NCBI GenBank assembly: GCA_934661375.1
Contig: CAKUJH010000022.1
Span: 1-59,208 of the forward strand
Origin: an uncultured Victivallales bacterium
GTDB taxonomy: Bacteria; Verrucomicrobiota; Lentisphaeria; Victivallales; UBA1829
DNA length: 59,208 nt
Reading direction: 5' to 3'
In this document: positions 46,973-55,798 of the stretch, one piece after another
How the letters are laid out: the number at the start of each line of letters is the position of its first letter
Position numbering within the stretch: position 1 is the stretch's first letter
Notes under the pieces: model-generated
Seen by the model: the letters and a program-made list of their open reading frames with translations, nothing else
Databases searched by the model: none
Told to the model about the DNA's origin: nothing
Position numbers and translations under genes: made by a program

Positions 46973-47782
46973 TCACTGACAGCCGAACAGACGCCGGAAC
47001 TCCACGGGGGAATGTCCGCAGTGCTTGCGGAAGATCCGGGAAAAGTGATAGGCGTCGCGGAATCCGCATTCCTGAGCGATTTCCGAAACCCGTGCATGGG
47101 ACGCCATCAGCAGTTTTTCCGCATGACGCAGCCGGCATTCCAGCAGGAAAGCCCCCGGCGGCCATGCCGTCGCCTGTTTGAAAATCCGCCGGAAATGCAC
47201 GTAGGAAAGCTCCATACGCCGGGCTTCCTGCCGGAAATCCCATTCCCGCAGCGGATCCATGGCAATCCGGTCCCGCAGCGAAAGCAGCGCGGTAACGTAA
47301 TGGCTGTACAGCTTGTCCGGAGCCGCCGGCTGTTCCTGCAATTGAAGCAGCAGATCTTCCAGCTGCAGAACCGCCCGCGCATGTTGGTACGGACCGGGAA
47401 CTTTCAGCAGCTGATGAATGCCGCACATGGACCGGAAAAACTGTTCCGGATTGCGCAGCCAGCGGAAAAGCTGCACCGGACGGAAGGTCAGCAGACCGCT
47501 TTCGCGATAACGTTCGGCGCGCGGTCCGCAGAAACACAGATGCGCCTGTCCGCGGGTTGTTCCCGGCGGTGAACCGTAATGAAACGGCACGCCGGGATAT
47601 GTGATGAAAACGCATGGACCTTCGGCGTATTCCACGGGGTTGTCCCCGGTCGAAGCATACATGGGACCTTTATGCAGATACTGCACGCCGTAGTATCCCT
47701 CGAACAGGCGTCCCTGCGCGGAATTGGAGGCCTTCTCCGTATAGCCCCAGTTGACAAAACTCAGGTCGTCGTAATAGTTCAT
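46973..47782 (-). CDS. AraC-family transcriptional regulator (paralogue)
   Basis: 269 residues. Collinear with the neighbouring AraC protein (MNYYDDLSFVNWGY versus MKYYESLVFNTYGD; GYYGVQY and EDLLLQLQEQP shared), with helix-turn-helix regions ARRMELSYVHFRRIFKQ and SEIAQECGFRDAYHFSRIFRKH. The ATG at 47782 is preferred by this alignment; the frame also opens at a TTG overlapping the phoH stop (47821). Probably transcribed with phoH. The convergent pair likely arose by duplication and inversion. Confidence 0.85.
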   Translation of the reverse strand: MNYYDDLSFVNWGYTEKASNSAQGRLFEGYYGVQYLHKGPMYASTGDNPVEYAEGPCVFITYPGVPFHYGSPPGTTRGQAHLCFCGPRAERYRESGLLTFRPVQLFRWLRNPEQFFRSMCGIHQLLKVPGPYQHARAVLQLEDLLLQLQEQPAAPDKLYSHYVTALLSLRDRIAMDPLREWDFRQEARRMELSYVHFRRIFKQATAWPPGAFLLECRLRHAEKLLMASHARVSEIAQECGFRDAYHFSRIFRKHCGHSPVEFRRLFGCQ

Positions 47783-47817
47783 GATCCGATCCGTCCGGAG
47801 AAGAGCCTCTCTGCTGT

Positions 47818-49152
47818 TCAAAGATACGTTGCGGCGGCGGCAGCCAGCGGACTGCGTTCACTCTTTTTCAGGGTGATATGGCCGTGCATCGGAACTTTTT
47901 TCAGACGTTCCGCCATATAGGTCAGCCCGTTGCTGGAAGCGTCCAGATACGGATTGTCGATCTGATCCGGGTCGCCGGTGAACACCATCTTGGTATCTTC
48001 GCCCGCGCGGCTGACAATGGTCTTGACCTCGTGCGGCGTCAGATTCTGCGCTTCGTCGATGATGACGAACTGACGCGGAATGCTGCGTCCGCGGATATAG
48101 GTCAGCGCTTCCAGTTCGAGCTTGCCGGTATTGCGCAGTTCCTGGATTTTCCGGCGGACCAGACTGTCGTTGTTCGGTTTGCCGGTATGGAGCAGGTATT
48201 CCAGATTGTCGAAAATCGGCTGCATCCAGACACTGAGTTTTTCATCCTTGTCGCCGGGCAGATAACCGATGTCGTTACCCATCGGGATAATGGGACGCGA
48301 CACCAGAATGCGTTCATAAGTTTCCTGCCGGGCGACCTGTTCCAGAGCGGCGGCAAGCGCCAGCAGGGTCTTTCCGGAACCTGCCTGCCCGACCAGCGAC
48401 ACAACCTGAACGGCGGGATCCATCAGCAGAAGCAGAGCCATGCGCTGTTCCTTGCTGCGCGGCTTGATGTTCCAGACTTTGTCATCGGGCAGCTGCGGAG
48501 CCTGAATTATTTTTCCGTTGCGGAACAGTCCGAACCCGCTTTTGTTCGTACCTTCCGCTTTCAGCAGAACGAACTGGTTGGGATAAAGTTCCACGCCTTC
48601 CGGAACCGGCATTTCGCGTTCCATGAAGAATTTGTCCAGATCCGGAACCACGAGTTCCGTGCTGCCGGTGTAAAGCGAACTGTAACTGACTTTCTGGCTT
48701 TCAAAATCATCGACCTTGATGCCGAGGGCGTCCGCGCGCAGACGAAGATTCAGATCCTTGGAAACCAGCGTGACTTCATCGGTCTCCTTCTCTTTCCAGG
48801 CAGTGAGCATGGCGGCGACCCGGATGATGCGGTTGTCGGGAATGTTCATATCCATGCTGGGCGGCATCATGTCATATTCTTCCCCGGTCAGCACCTGAAC
48901 AATGCCGCCGGGAGTGCCGCCGACGCCGTTGTTCAGCTGGACTCCTTCGGTAAGATGCCCCAGTTTGCGCAGACTGTCCAGCTTGCGGACCACCTGCCGG
49001 GAATTGCGTCCGAGTTCATCCTGATTCTTCTTGAATTTATCGAGTTCTTCGATGACGGTCATCGGAATGACCACCCGGTTGTCGCCGAAGGATTCCAGTG
49101 CGAGAGCGCTGTGGAGCAGAACGTTGGTGTCCAGAACAAATGTTTTAGCCAT
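47818..49152 (-). CDS. phoH: PhoH-family PIN-ATPase
   Basis: 444 residues. N-terminal PIN ribonuclease domain (MAKTFVLDTNVLLHSALA with the first catalytic Asp; IPMTVIEELDKFKK) joined to a PhoH helicase-like ATPase with the P-loop GQAGSGKTLLALA (near residue 253) and VIIDEAQN. Such PhoH2-type proteins unwind and cut RNA. TTGCAT and TAAGTA 18 bp apart form a possible promoter in the upstream gap, which also holds the inverted repeat CAGGTCCC/GGGACTTG. Confidence 0.9.
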   Translation of the reverse strand: MAKTFVLDTNVLLHSALALESFGDNRVVIPMTVIEELDKFKKNQDELGRNSRQVVRKLDSLRKLGHLTEGVQLNNGVGGTPGGIVQVLTGEEYDMMPPSMDMNIPDNRIIRVAAMLTAWKEKETDEVTLVSKDLNLRLRADALGIKVDDFESQKVSYSSLYTGSTELVVPDLDKFFMEREMPVPEGVELYPNQFVLLKAEGTNKSGFGLFRNGKIIQAPQLPDDKVWNIKPRSKEQRMALLLLMDPAVQVVSLVGQAGSGKTLLALAAALEQVARQETYERILVSRPIIPMGNDIGYLPGDKDEKLSVWMQPIFDNLEYLLHTGKPNNDSLVRRKIQELRNTGKLELEALTYIRGRSIPRQFVIIDEAQNLTPHEVKTIVSRAGEDTKMVFTGDPDQIDNPYLDASSNGLTYMAERLKKVPMHGHITLKKSERSPLAAAAATYL

Positions 49153-49268
49153 GCCGTACTTCCTTTCAAGTCCCGGTTTGTTTTGGGACCTGGTTTACTT
49201 ATGACAGATTTTCCGGGGAATGCAAGTTTAAAATTTAAATTATTCGGCAAAAATTCTGTTTTTTGGGC

Positions 49269-49310
49269 AAAAAAGCGCCGGAATCCACCCGTAACAGGCA
49301 AATTCCGGCG
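49269..49310 (-). terminator. Terminator of the hsp20 operon
   Basis: On the minus strand, CGCCGGAAT and ATTCCGGCG form a 9-bp stem around a 17-base loop, followed by a T run. Confidence 0.8.
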
Positions 49311-49328
49311 GAGAAATGGATGCGCAAA

Positions 49329-49667
49329 TTATTCAACTGCGATCCGATGCACCTTCGCACGTTCGGATTTCGGCAGAGTCAAAGTCAGTACTCCATCCTG
49401 GGTTTTGGCGGAGATGTTTTCCACATCCACCGCATCGGACAGCTGGAAAGCACGTTTGTAAAGAAGCGGTGCGCCGCCATGGGTCAGGGTGCTTTTCGCT
49501 TCTACGGACAGCACCTGATTCTTGACTTCCACGGATACGGACTTCGAATTGGCGCCGGGCACCTCCAGGATCAGGATTGCGTCTTTTTCCTCGTCGATAA
49601 TATCAGCGGCGGGGATCACTTCCAGATAATGCACATCTTTTTTCACCATGTCTTTTTCTTTATTCAT
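49329..49667 (-). CDS. Hsp20/alpha-crystallin small heat-shock protein
   Basis: 112 residues. ATP-independent holdase chaperone. The alpha-crystallin beta-sandwich is seen in AILILEVPGANSKSVSVEVKNQVLSVEA and ends with the conserved GVLTLTLPK motif; the C-terminal I-x-V anchor appears as HRIAVE. The N-terminal arm is very short. Second gene of the operon, 26 bases after the longer paralogue, and shares its sigma-54-type promoter. Confidence 0.9.
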   Translation of the reverse strand: MNKEKDMVKKDVHYLEVIPAADIIDEEKDAILILEVPGANSKSVSVEVKNQVLSVEAKSTLTHGGAPLLYKRAFQLSDAVDVENISAKTQDGVLTLTLPKSERAKVHRIAVE

Positions 49668-49693
49668 GATCGTTTCTCCTTTTTTACACGTTT

Positions 49694-50152
49694 TCAGTCA
49701 ACTTTGATGGTTCTGGATGTTTTGGCGTTTTCGGTTTCCCGCGGAATGGTCAGGGTCAATACGCCATCCTGATATTTGGCTTTGGTTTCCGAGCCTTTTA
49801 CTGTAACGGGCAGACGCACGCTTTCCTGATACGATTCCATGGAACGTTCGCGGCAAATGTAGTGTCTGCCGTTTTCGGATTCCTCGTTCTGTGCAGAATG
49901 CTGTGCTTTGACCGTCAGGAAATCGCCGATGACTTCCACTTCAAAATCTTTCGGCGTACAGCCGGGGAACGGCAGTTTCACGCTTACATCTTTATCATGA
50001 ACTTCGATCTGCAGTCCGGTCTGATTTCGTTCCGACAGCCAGGCGGAATTCCATTCCGGGTAATGCCCGAAGAACGATTTCATCAGATCATTGAAGGAAA
50101 CGGGCATTCCTGCGGCAGCCGAGTTTGCATTGTGTTTTGCCAGCATGTTCAT
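49694..50152 (-). CDS. Hsp20/alpha-crystallin small heat-shock protein
   Basis: 152 residues, the typical bacterial size. N-terminal arm (about 1-45; FNDLMKSFFGHYPEW), then the crystallin core with DVSVKLPFPGCTPKDFEVEV, the CRERSMESYQESVRLP strand and GVLTLTIPRE, and the I-x-V-type tail RTIKVD. GGAGG precedes the ATG. First gene of a two-gene operon behind a near-consensus sigma-54 promoter (50218-50233) rather than a heat-shock repressor (CIRCE) site, which is not seen. Confidence 0.92.
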   Translation of the reverse strand: MNMLAKHNANSAAAGMPVSFNDLMKSFFGHYPEWNSAWLSERNQTGLQIEVHDKDVSVKLPFPGCTPKDFEVEVIGDFLTVKAQHSAQNEESENGRHYICRERSMESYQESVRLPVTVKGSETKAKYQDGVLTLTIPRETENAKTSRTIKVD

Positions 50153-50217
50153 AACAGCACCTCCATCGGGTTATTTGTTTTGGTTTCACAACCGGTTTTC
50201 AATTACACTTGCAGTAA

Positions 50218-50233
50218 AGCATATGCCGTGCCA
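50218..50233 (-). promoter_or_regulatory. Sigma-54 (RpoN) promoter of the hsp20 operon
   Basis: Minus strand: TGGCACG-GCAT-ATGCT, i.e. the -24 TGGCACG and -12 TGC boxes with GG and GC ten bases apart as required; the only mismatch to TGGCACGN4TTGCW is A for the first T. The predicted start near 50206 leaves about 50 bases of leader. Confidence 0.75.
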
Positions 50234-50275
50234 ACTTTTTCATGACGGTCAGATGTCCGTATATTTTACCCAAAA

Positions 50276-50290
50276 GAGACAAAAAGTCTC
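50276..50290. promoter_or_regulatory. Possible enhancer-binding site upstream of the sigma-54 promoter
   Basis: GAGACAAAAAGTCTC, a perfect inverted repeat extended outward by AAAA/CTTTTT, lies about 70-85 bases upstream of the predicted start, a normal position for a sigma-54 activator. The rest of 50291-50419 shows no gene. Confidence 0.45.
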
Positions 50291-50419
50291 ACTTTTTAAC
50301 TGTGCCATAATGTCCCAAATCCAGATGTGTCATCCGGTACAAAATGCCCGTTTCCGGGATATTTTCCCATCCGGACAGCAAAAACACGAAGAAATCGGAA
50401 CAAATTCCGCGCCCGGCAG

Positions 50420-50447
50420 TTGTAAATAACACGCTTTGTGCTAAAGT
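50420..50447 (+). promoter_or_regulatory. Promoter of the aminotransferase gene
   Basis: TTGTAA (50420-50425), a 16-bp spacer and TAAAGT (50442-50447), about 40 bases ahead of the ATG. Confidence 0.45.
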
Positions 50448-50485
50448 AAAGGAAAATAATCATAAAACAGAATTTGGAGATCATT

Positions 50486-51688
50486 ATGCAGCTGGTGTCG
50501 GAAGAGATCAATGAGTGTTTGACGCATTCCTCCGGAATCCGGAAGATGTTCGAAGCGGGCATGGAAATGAAACAGAAATACGGGGCGGAAAATGTGTTTG
50601 ATTACAGTCTGGGCAACCCCGATCTGCCGCCGCCGGCAAAAGTGGAGGAATCGCTGGAAAAAATCGCGAAGGAATCCCGGAAACCGTTTTCCCTGGGATA
50701 CATGTCCAACGCCGGATTCCCCTTCGTGCGCGAACGTCTGGCGGAAGTCCTTTCCGGAGAACAGGGCGTTGCACTGAAAGGCGAACACCTGGTGCTGACC
50801 TGCGGCGCAGCCGGCGGAATCAATGTCTTTTTCCGGACCGTGCTGACCCGCGGCGAAGAAGTCATTACGCCCTGTCCCTATTTTGTGGAATACGGTTTCT
50901 ACGTCGGCAATTCCGGCGGCAAACTGATTCCCGTGCCGTCCGTGGATTTTACCTTTGAGCCGGATGTGGACAAAATCGCCGCGGCAATCAATGAAAAGAC
51001 CCGCGCCATCATTCTGAACTCTCCGCACAACCCGACCGGACAGATCTACACTGCGGCGCATTATGAGGCTCTGGCGGCGGCGGTCAATGCGGCGGAGGAT
51101 AAATACGGCAAACCGATTTATATTGTCGCCGACGAACCGTACCGTTTCCTGAATTTCGACAACGTGGAAATTCCGAGTGTGTTCCGTCATTTCCGGCACA
51201 GCGTGGTGATCGGTTCGTTCTCCAAGAGCCTGTCGCTGGCGGGGGAACGTATCGGCTACGTGGCGGTGCGCCCGGATATGCCGGGAGCCGGCGAACTGGT
51301 CAACGGTCTGATTTTCTGCAACCGCATTCTGGGATTCGTCAATGCACCGGTCATTGCGCAGAAAATTCTGATGGACTGCGCCGCGGAGCAGGTGGACCTG
51401 AACGTGTACCGCCGCCGCCGCGACCTGCTGGCACAGGCGTTGACAGATGCCGGGATCCGTTTCACCATGCCGCGCGGAGCATTCTATTTCTTCCCGCAGT
51501 CGCCTATCCCGGACGAGAAAATCTTTGTGCGGGCGCTGATCGACGAACATGTGCTGGCGGTTTCCGGCGCATCCTTCGGCACGCCCGGCTATGTGCGCAT
51601 GGCATTCTGCAGTGTCAGCGAAGAAATGATCCGCAAGAGCGCCCCCGCCATGAAACGCGCCGCAGATGCGGTCCGCGCCAGAGCCTGA
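50486..51688 (+). CDS. PLP-dependent aminotransferase, class I/II
   Basis: 400 residues. Fold-type I aminotransferase: YSLGNPDLPPP at the substrate end, TCGAAGGINVFFRTVL, NSPHNPTGQIY, YIVADEPYRFL and the PLP lysine in SFSKSLSLAGERIGY; the C-terminal FGTPGYVRMAFC contains the carboxylate-binding arginine. The amino acid is not determined. The ATG at 50486 is preferred over TTG at 50474 because TTTGGAG lies six bases ahead. First gene of a run with DeoR, HPr and Trk genes. Confidence 0.88.
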   Translation: MQLVSEEINECLTHSSGIRKMFEAGMEMKQKYGAENVFDYSLGNPDLPPPAKVEESLEKIAKESRKPFSLGYMSNAGFPFVRERLAEVLSGEQGVALKGEHLVLTCGAAGGINVFFRTVLTRGEEVITPCPYFVEYGFYVGNSGGKLIPVPSVDFTFEPDVDKIAAAINEKTRAIILNSPHNPTGQIYTAAHYEALAAAVNAAEDKYGKPIYIVADEPYRFLNFDNVEIPSVFRHFRHSVVIGSFSKSLSLAGERIGYVAVRPDMPGAGELVNGLIFCNRILGFVNAPVIAQKILMDCAAEQVDLNVYRRRRDLLAQALTDAGIRFTMPRGAFYFFPQSPIPDEKIFVRALIDEHVLAVSGASFGTPGYVRMAFCSVSEEMIRKSAPAMKRAADAVRARA

Positions 51689-51708
51689 ACCGGTTCCGGA
51701 GCTTCGGC

Positions 51709-52506
51709 ATGAAAAGTCTGCGGGCCTTTGAAATCGTTGAATTTGTGGAGGAACGGAAGTTCTGTTCCATTGCGGAACTGATCGACCGTTTCGGGGTGTC
51801 CCCCGCCACCATTCACCGGGATATTGCGGCGCTGACCGCCGCCGGGTCCATCCGGAAAGTTCACGGCGGCGTCGCTTCCCTGAGTTCCGTCCGCACTGTG
51901 GTCCAGAATCCGGATTCCATGCCGTCGCATTACCGGGACCGCATGAAGCTGGACATGCCGGCAAAGGAAGTGATTGCAGAAAAAGCTCTGGCGGAAATCC
52001 GGGACGGAGACACCATTTTTCTGGATTCATCCACCACGGTTTACTTTCTGGCAAAACGTCTTCAGCAGGCATCCTTTGCCAACCTGACCATCGTCACCAA
52101 TTCGGTTCTGATTATTCAGGAATTCCCCAATTTTCCCGCCAACTACTTTCTGGTTGCCATGGGCGGCAATTACGATGTCCAGCTCAACGCGTTTCTGGGA
52201 CAGTCCACCCTGCGGGAAACGGCATTTCTGAAGCTGGACAAATCATTCATTTCCGGAATCGGGCTGACCCGGAACGGGGTGTTTTCGCGTCATGAAAACC
52301 ACACCTTCCTGCTGCACCGCATTCTGGAACAGTCCGACCGCAATTACCTGCTGATGGGCAGTTCCAAATTCGGCAGAGCGGGATTGTTTTCCATCGCGCC
52401 GCTGTCCAGTTTCAGCAAAATCATTTCCGACCGGGAACTGCCGGCTTATGCCGGACATTCCAAAAAACACGCCGCCGATTTGCAAATTCCGGAATCCGGT
52501 GTATAG
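51709..52506 (+). CDS. DeoR/GlpR-family transcriptional regulator
   Basis: 265 residues. N-terminal DeoR helix-turn-helix (IAELIDRFGVSPATIHRDIAALTAAGSIRKVHGG) and a C-terminal DeoRC sugar-phosphate sensor domain with TIFLDSSTTVYFLAKRL and VTNSVLI. Such repressors respond to a phosphorylated sugar. It starts 20 bases after the aminotransferase gene. A promoter for the next gene lies within its last codons. Confidence 0.85.
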   Translation: MKSLRAFEIVEFVEERKFCSIAELIDRFGVSPATIHRDIAALTAAGSIRKVHGGVASLSSVRTVVQNPDSMPSHYRDRMKLDMPAKEVIAEKALAEIRDGDTIFLDSSTTVYFLAKRLQQASFANLTIVTNSVLIIQEFPNFPANYFLVAMGGNYDVQLNAFLGQSTLRETAFLKLDKSFISGIGLTRNGVFSRHENHTFLLHRILEQSDRNYLLMGSSKFGRAGLFSIAPLSSFSKIISDRELPAYAGHSKKHAADLQIPESGV

Positions 52507-52507
52507 T
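52480..52507 (+). promoter_or_regulatory. Promoter of the HPr-trkA-trkH operon
   Basis: TTGCAA (52480-52485), a 16-bp spacer and TATAGT (52502-52507), overlapping the end of the DeoR gene and about 40 bases upstream of the HPr start. Confidence 0.55.
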
Positions 52508-52545
52508 GCAGAAAAACAGATTCGTTCGTTAACGGAGAATACATA

Positions 52546-52815
52546 ATGTTTGAAAAAAAGATTCAGATCCAGAACAAGGCGGGAATCCATTGCCGTCCGT
52601 CCAGTCTGATTATGGGCGAGGTGGAAAAATTTCCGGGACATGAATTCAAACTCGAATCCGAACGCGGGACTTCATCCCTGACCAGCATTCTCGATCTGCT
52701 GGCACTGGGTCTGCAATGCGGCGATGTCGCCGTGCTGACGGTTTCCGGCCCGCAGGAACAGGAAGCAGGCAGCAAAGTCGCCGGACTTCTGGAATTCGAA
52801 TACGATTTCCATTGA
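52546..52815 (+). CDS. ptsH: HPr-family phosphocarrier protein
   Basis: 89 residues, normal HPr size. Phosphotransferase-system carrier: His15 lies in NKAGIHCRPSSLI (active-site motif, with Cys in place of the usual Ala), and Ser47 in TSILDLLALG occupies the position of regulatory Ser46. It may serve a sugar PTS or a nitrogen-type PTS. No enzyme I or sugar permease is adjacent; instead trkA follows 12 bases later, which is notable because the PTS-Ntr regulates TrkA in enterobacteria. Confidence 0.88.
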   Translation: MFEKKIQIQNKAGIHCRPSSLIMGEVEKFPGHEFKLESERGTSSLTSILDLLALGLQCGDVAVLTVSGPQEQEAGSKVAGLLEFEYDFH

Positions 52816-52827
52816 GCCGGGTGATTC

Positions 52828-54192
52828 ATGAATATCGTTATCGCGGGGGCTGGCGAACTGGGATTGATGCTCGCCGAAAAACTGACGGAAAACGGACATG
52901 ACGTTGTCCTGATCGATTCATCTGTCGATACGCTGGAACACATCAACGACTCCCTGGACGTCAAACTGCTGGAAGGCAGCTGCGCCGACCGCCACATCCT
53001 GGAACGCGCCAATATCCGGAATGCGGATGTGCTGCTGGCGGTCAGCGGCGACGAGGCTTCCAATATTCTGGCATGTCAGCTGGCGGCGCGTCTCGGCACC
53101 AGAAAAACGATCTGCCGCATGAACGGCAGCTCCTTTTTTGCCGAACAGGAACAGCTGACTCCCGAATCGTTCGGGATCTGGAAGCATATCTCCCCGCCCG
53201 ATGAATGCGTCCGCAAAATCATGGCGGTGCTGGAAGACAAATATCTGCTGGAGGAGATCCGCTTTTCGCATCCGGACGCCGTCATGCGCGTTTTTGAAAT
53301 CACTCCGTCATCCCTGATTTCCGGAACCCGGATCAAAGACATCCCCATGGACTCCGCCCTGCTGGCATCCATCCGGTTTGCCGCCATCGCGCGGGGAAAA
53401 CAGTTTGTCATTCCGCACGGCGACACCCTGTTCGTGCCGGGCGACCGGGTCTATATCGCGGGCACCTCGGAGCACGTCCGCGATTTCATCCGCTGGGTAT
53501 CAGATGATCAGGCAGCTCCGCAGGCGTCGCGCATCATCATTGCCGGAGCAACCGTTACCGGAACCATGCTGGCGCAGTCGCTCGCCCGGAAAGGATATGA
53601 CATCCGGGTCATTGAGCGCAGCCGTCACGCCGGGGAAAAACTTTCCGACGTCCTCCCCGCCAATGTGCTGGTCATCAATGGAGACCCGACCGATGAGGAT
53701 GTGCAGCGCGAAGCGGGTGTCGCCCAGTGCGGCGCGTTTATCGGTGCAACTCCGGACGATGAAAACAACATTCTCAGCTGCATCATTGCCAAACAGCAGG
53801 GCGCGGGAAAAACCATTTCTCTCACCGCAAAACCGGAATACATCCGCATTGTACCGGTCATGGATATGATCGACTGCGGAATCAGCTCCACTCTCGTGGC
53901 GGTCAACTCCATCCTGCGGATGCTGGAAACCGGAACCATGCGCGTCGATGCGTACATGCAGATGTATCATGCCCAGCTGACAGAGTTCCGGGTGTCCGGC
54001 TCCTCCCCGCTGTGCGGCCGCGCTCTGGCGTCATGCAAACTGCCCGCATCCACTTTGTTTGCCCTGCTGTTCCGCGGCGGGGAAGTGAGTGCGCCGTCCG
54101 GCGGAACGGTTCTGCAGCCCGGCGACGTGGTGGTGGCGATTGTCACGCCGGAAATGGAAAAAGAACTGGCTCCGCTGTTCCCCGTCAGGTGA
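52828..54192 (+). CDS. trkA: Trk potassium-uptake NAD-binding subunit TrkA
   Basis: 454 residues. Peripheral regulatory subunit of the Trk potassium channel, with two RCK repeats. First NAD loop IVIAGAGELGLMLAEKL (residues 3-19) with the acidic VVLIDSS; TrkA_C near 150-220; second Rossmann loop IIIAGATVTGTMLAQSL (near 237) and a second TrkA_C at the end. It gates the TrkH pore in response to nucleotide binding. trkH begins six bases after its stop. Confidence 0.93.
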   Translation: MNIVIAGAGELGLMLAEKLTENGHDVVLIDSSVDTLEHINDSLDVKLLEGSCADRHILERANIRNADVLLAVSGDEASNILACQLAARLGTRKTICRMNGSSFFAEQEQLTPESFGIWKHISPPDECVRKIMAVLEDKYLLEEIRFSHPDAVMRVFEITPSSLISGTRIKDIPMDSALLASIRFAAIARGKQFVIPHGDTLFVPGDRVYIAGTSEHVRDFIRWVSDDQAAPQASRIIIAGATVTGTMLAQSLARKGYDIRVIERSRHAGEKLSDVLPANVLVINGDPTDEDVQREAGVAQCGAFIGATPDDENNILSCIIAKQQGAGKTISLTAKPEYIRIVPVMDMIDCGISSTLVAVNSILRMLETGTMRVDAYMQMYHAQLTEFRVSGSSPLCGRALASCKLPASTLFALLFRGGEVSAPSGGTVLQPGDVVVAIVTPEMEKELAPLFPVR

Positions 54193-54198
54193 TCCTCC

Positions 54199-55728
54199 AT
54201 GAATTTCCGTATCATTTTCAACCTGATTTCCTACTTGATCGCCTTGGAAGGTCTGTCCATCGCTCTTTCCGCCGGCGTCGCTGCCCTGATGCACGACCCG
54301 GTGCGGGATGTCCTGAGCCTGCTGGGGTGCGGAATATTCACCGCCCTGGCAGGCGGAGCCGGAATCCTGCTGACCCGGAAAAAGGAAAATATCAAACCCG
54401 GTCTGCGGGAAGGTTTCGCGGTTGTCGCTCTGGGCTGGCTGCTGATTTCCCTGTTCGGCGCTCTGCCCTTCATGGCGGTTACGGGAATGCACTGGTACGA
54501 CGCCGTCTTCGAAACGGTTTCCGGATTCAGCACCACCGGCGCATCGGTGATAGGCAAAGACCTGACGCTGATGAACGGGAAAACTCTGCCGGACGGAATT
54601 GAAAGCCTCTCCTGCGGCATCCTGTTCTGGCGCTGCCTGACTCATTGGATCGGCGGAATGGGCATCGTGGTGTTTTCACTGGCGATCCTGCCAGTTCTGG
54701 GAATCGGCGGACAGGCGTTGTACAATGCGGAAGTTCCCGGCGTCAAAACGCGCGACGACCATTTCACGCCGCGGATTGCCAGCACCGCCAAAATCCTGTG
54801 GCTGGTCTATCTGGGATTGACCCTGCTGGAAACGCTGCTGCTCTTTTTCGGCGGAATGCCGCTGTTTGATGCTATATGCCATTCGTTCAGCACCATCTCC
54901 ACCGGCGGTTTTTCGAACAAGAATGACAGCATTGCCTTTTACCAGAGTTCCTATATACAGCTGGTCTTCATTGTCTTCATGTTTCTGGGCGGATGCAATT
55001 TCATTCTGCATTTCCGCGCCTTGACCGGACTGCCGCTGAAAGATTATCTGAACGAGGAATTCCGGACATACGCGCTGATCCTGCTGGGCGCAGCACTGGC
55101 GGCGGGAACCTGCCTGTTCTTTTCGGACCTCAGGGACCCCATCAGCGGCGACGTTTATTTTCATGCCCCGCTGACCTCTTTCCGGGCGGCATTGTTTCAG
55201 GTCGTCTCCATGTCGACGACTACGGGATTCATCACTGCGGATTTCGCTGTATGGCCGGCTTTGGCATGTGTCGTCATCCTGGGGTTGATGTGCATGGGCG
55301 GATGCGGAGGTTCGACCTCCGGAGGAATCAAATGTGTCCGCATCATCCTGCTCTGGAAATTTTCCGTGGCGGAATTGAGACGGAGTATTTTTCCCCGGGT
55401 GCTGAACAACATCCGCTTGAACGGAGAACGGGTGATGCCGGGCGTGATCAACCGCGTGCTGGGGTTTTTCCTGATTTACATGTTTACGGTTTTTCTTTTC
55501 ATGCTCCTGCTGACCTGCTGCTGCCGGATGGATATGCTGACCGCATTGACGGCGTCGATTTCCTGTCTGTCGAATTGCGGACCGGCCTTCGGCGCGCTGG
55601 CGCCGGATTGTACATTCGCCTGGCTGAACATGCCGGCAAAACTTCTTCTGGCATTGGAAATGCTGACCGGACGACTGGAATTGTATACTGTTCTGATCTT
55701 TTTCCTGCCGTCTTTCTGGAAAAAATGA
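54199..55728 (+). CDS. trkH: Trk potassium-uptake channel TrkH
   Basis: 509 residues with many membrane helices, the pore subunit of the Trk/Ktr superfamily. Four half-repeats show the filter segments: ETVSGFSTTGASVI, HSFSTISTGGFSN, VVSMSTTTGFITAD and ISCLSNCGPAFG; CMGGCGGSTSGGIKCVRI is the TrkH gating-loop motif. Function: potassium import with TrkA in the membrane. Last gene of the operon; no terminator is seen before the tRNA. Confidence 0.93.
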   Translation: MNFRIIFNLISYLIALEGLSIALSAGVAALMHDPVRDVLSLLGCGIFTALAGGAGILLTRKKENIKPGLREGFAVVALGWLLISLFGALPFMAVTGMHWYDAVFETVSGFSTTGASVIGKDLTLMNGKTLPDGIESLSCGILFWRCLTHWIGGMGIVVFSLAILPVLGIGGQALYNAEVPGVKTRDDHFTPRIASTAKILWLVYLGLTLLETLLLFFGGMPLFDAICHSFSTISTGGFSNKNDSIAFYQSSYIQLVFIVFMFLGGCNFILHFRALTGLPLKDYLNEEFRTYALILLGAALAAGTCLFFSDLRDPISGDVYFHAPLTSFRAALFQVVSMSTTTGFITADFAVWPALACVVILGLMCMGGCGGSTSGGIKCVRIILLWKFSVAELRRSIFPRVLNNIRLNGERVMPGVINRVLGFFLIYMFTVFLFMLLLTCCCRMDMLTALTASISCLSNCGPAFGALAPDCTFAWLNMPAKLLLALEMLTGRLELYTVLIFFLPSFWKK

Positions 55729-55748
55729 AAATATTTCAGAAAACGGAC

Positions 55749-55776
55749 TTGTATTTTTTGAAAACAGGAATATATT
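55749..55776 (+). promoter_or_regulatory. tRNA-Ala promoter
   Basis: TTGTAT (55749-55754), a 16-bp spacer and TATATT (55771-55776), about 20 bases upstream of the tRNA. Confidence 0.6.
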
Positions 55777-55798
55777 TATTCACATTGAAAAGTTAAAC

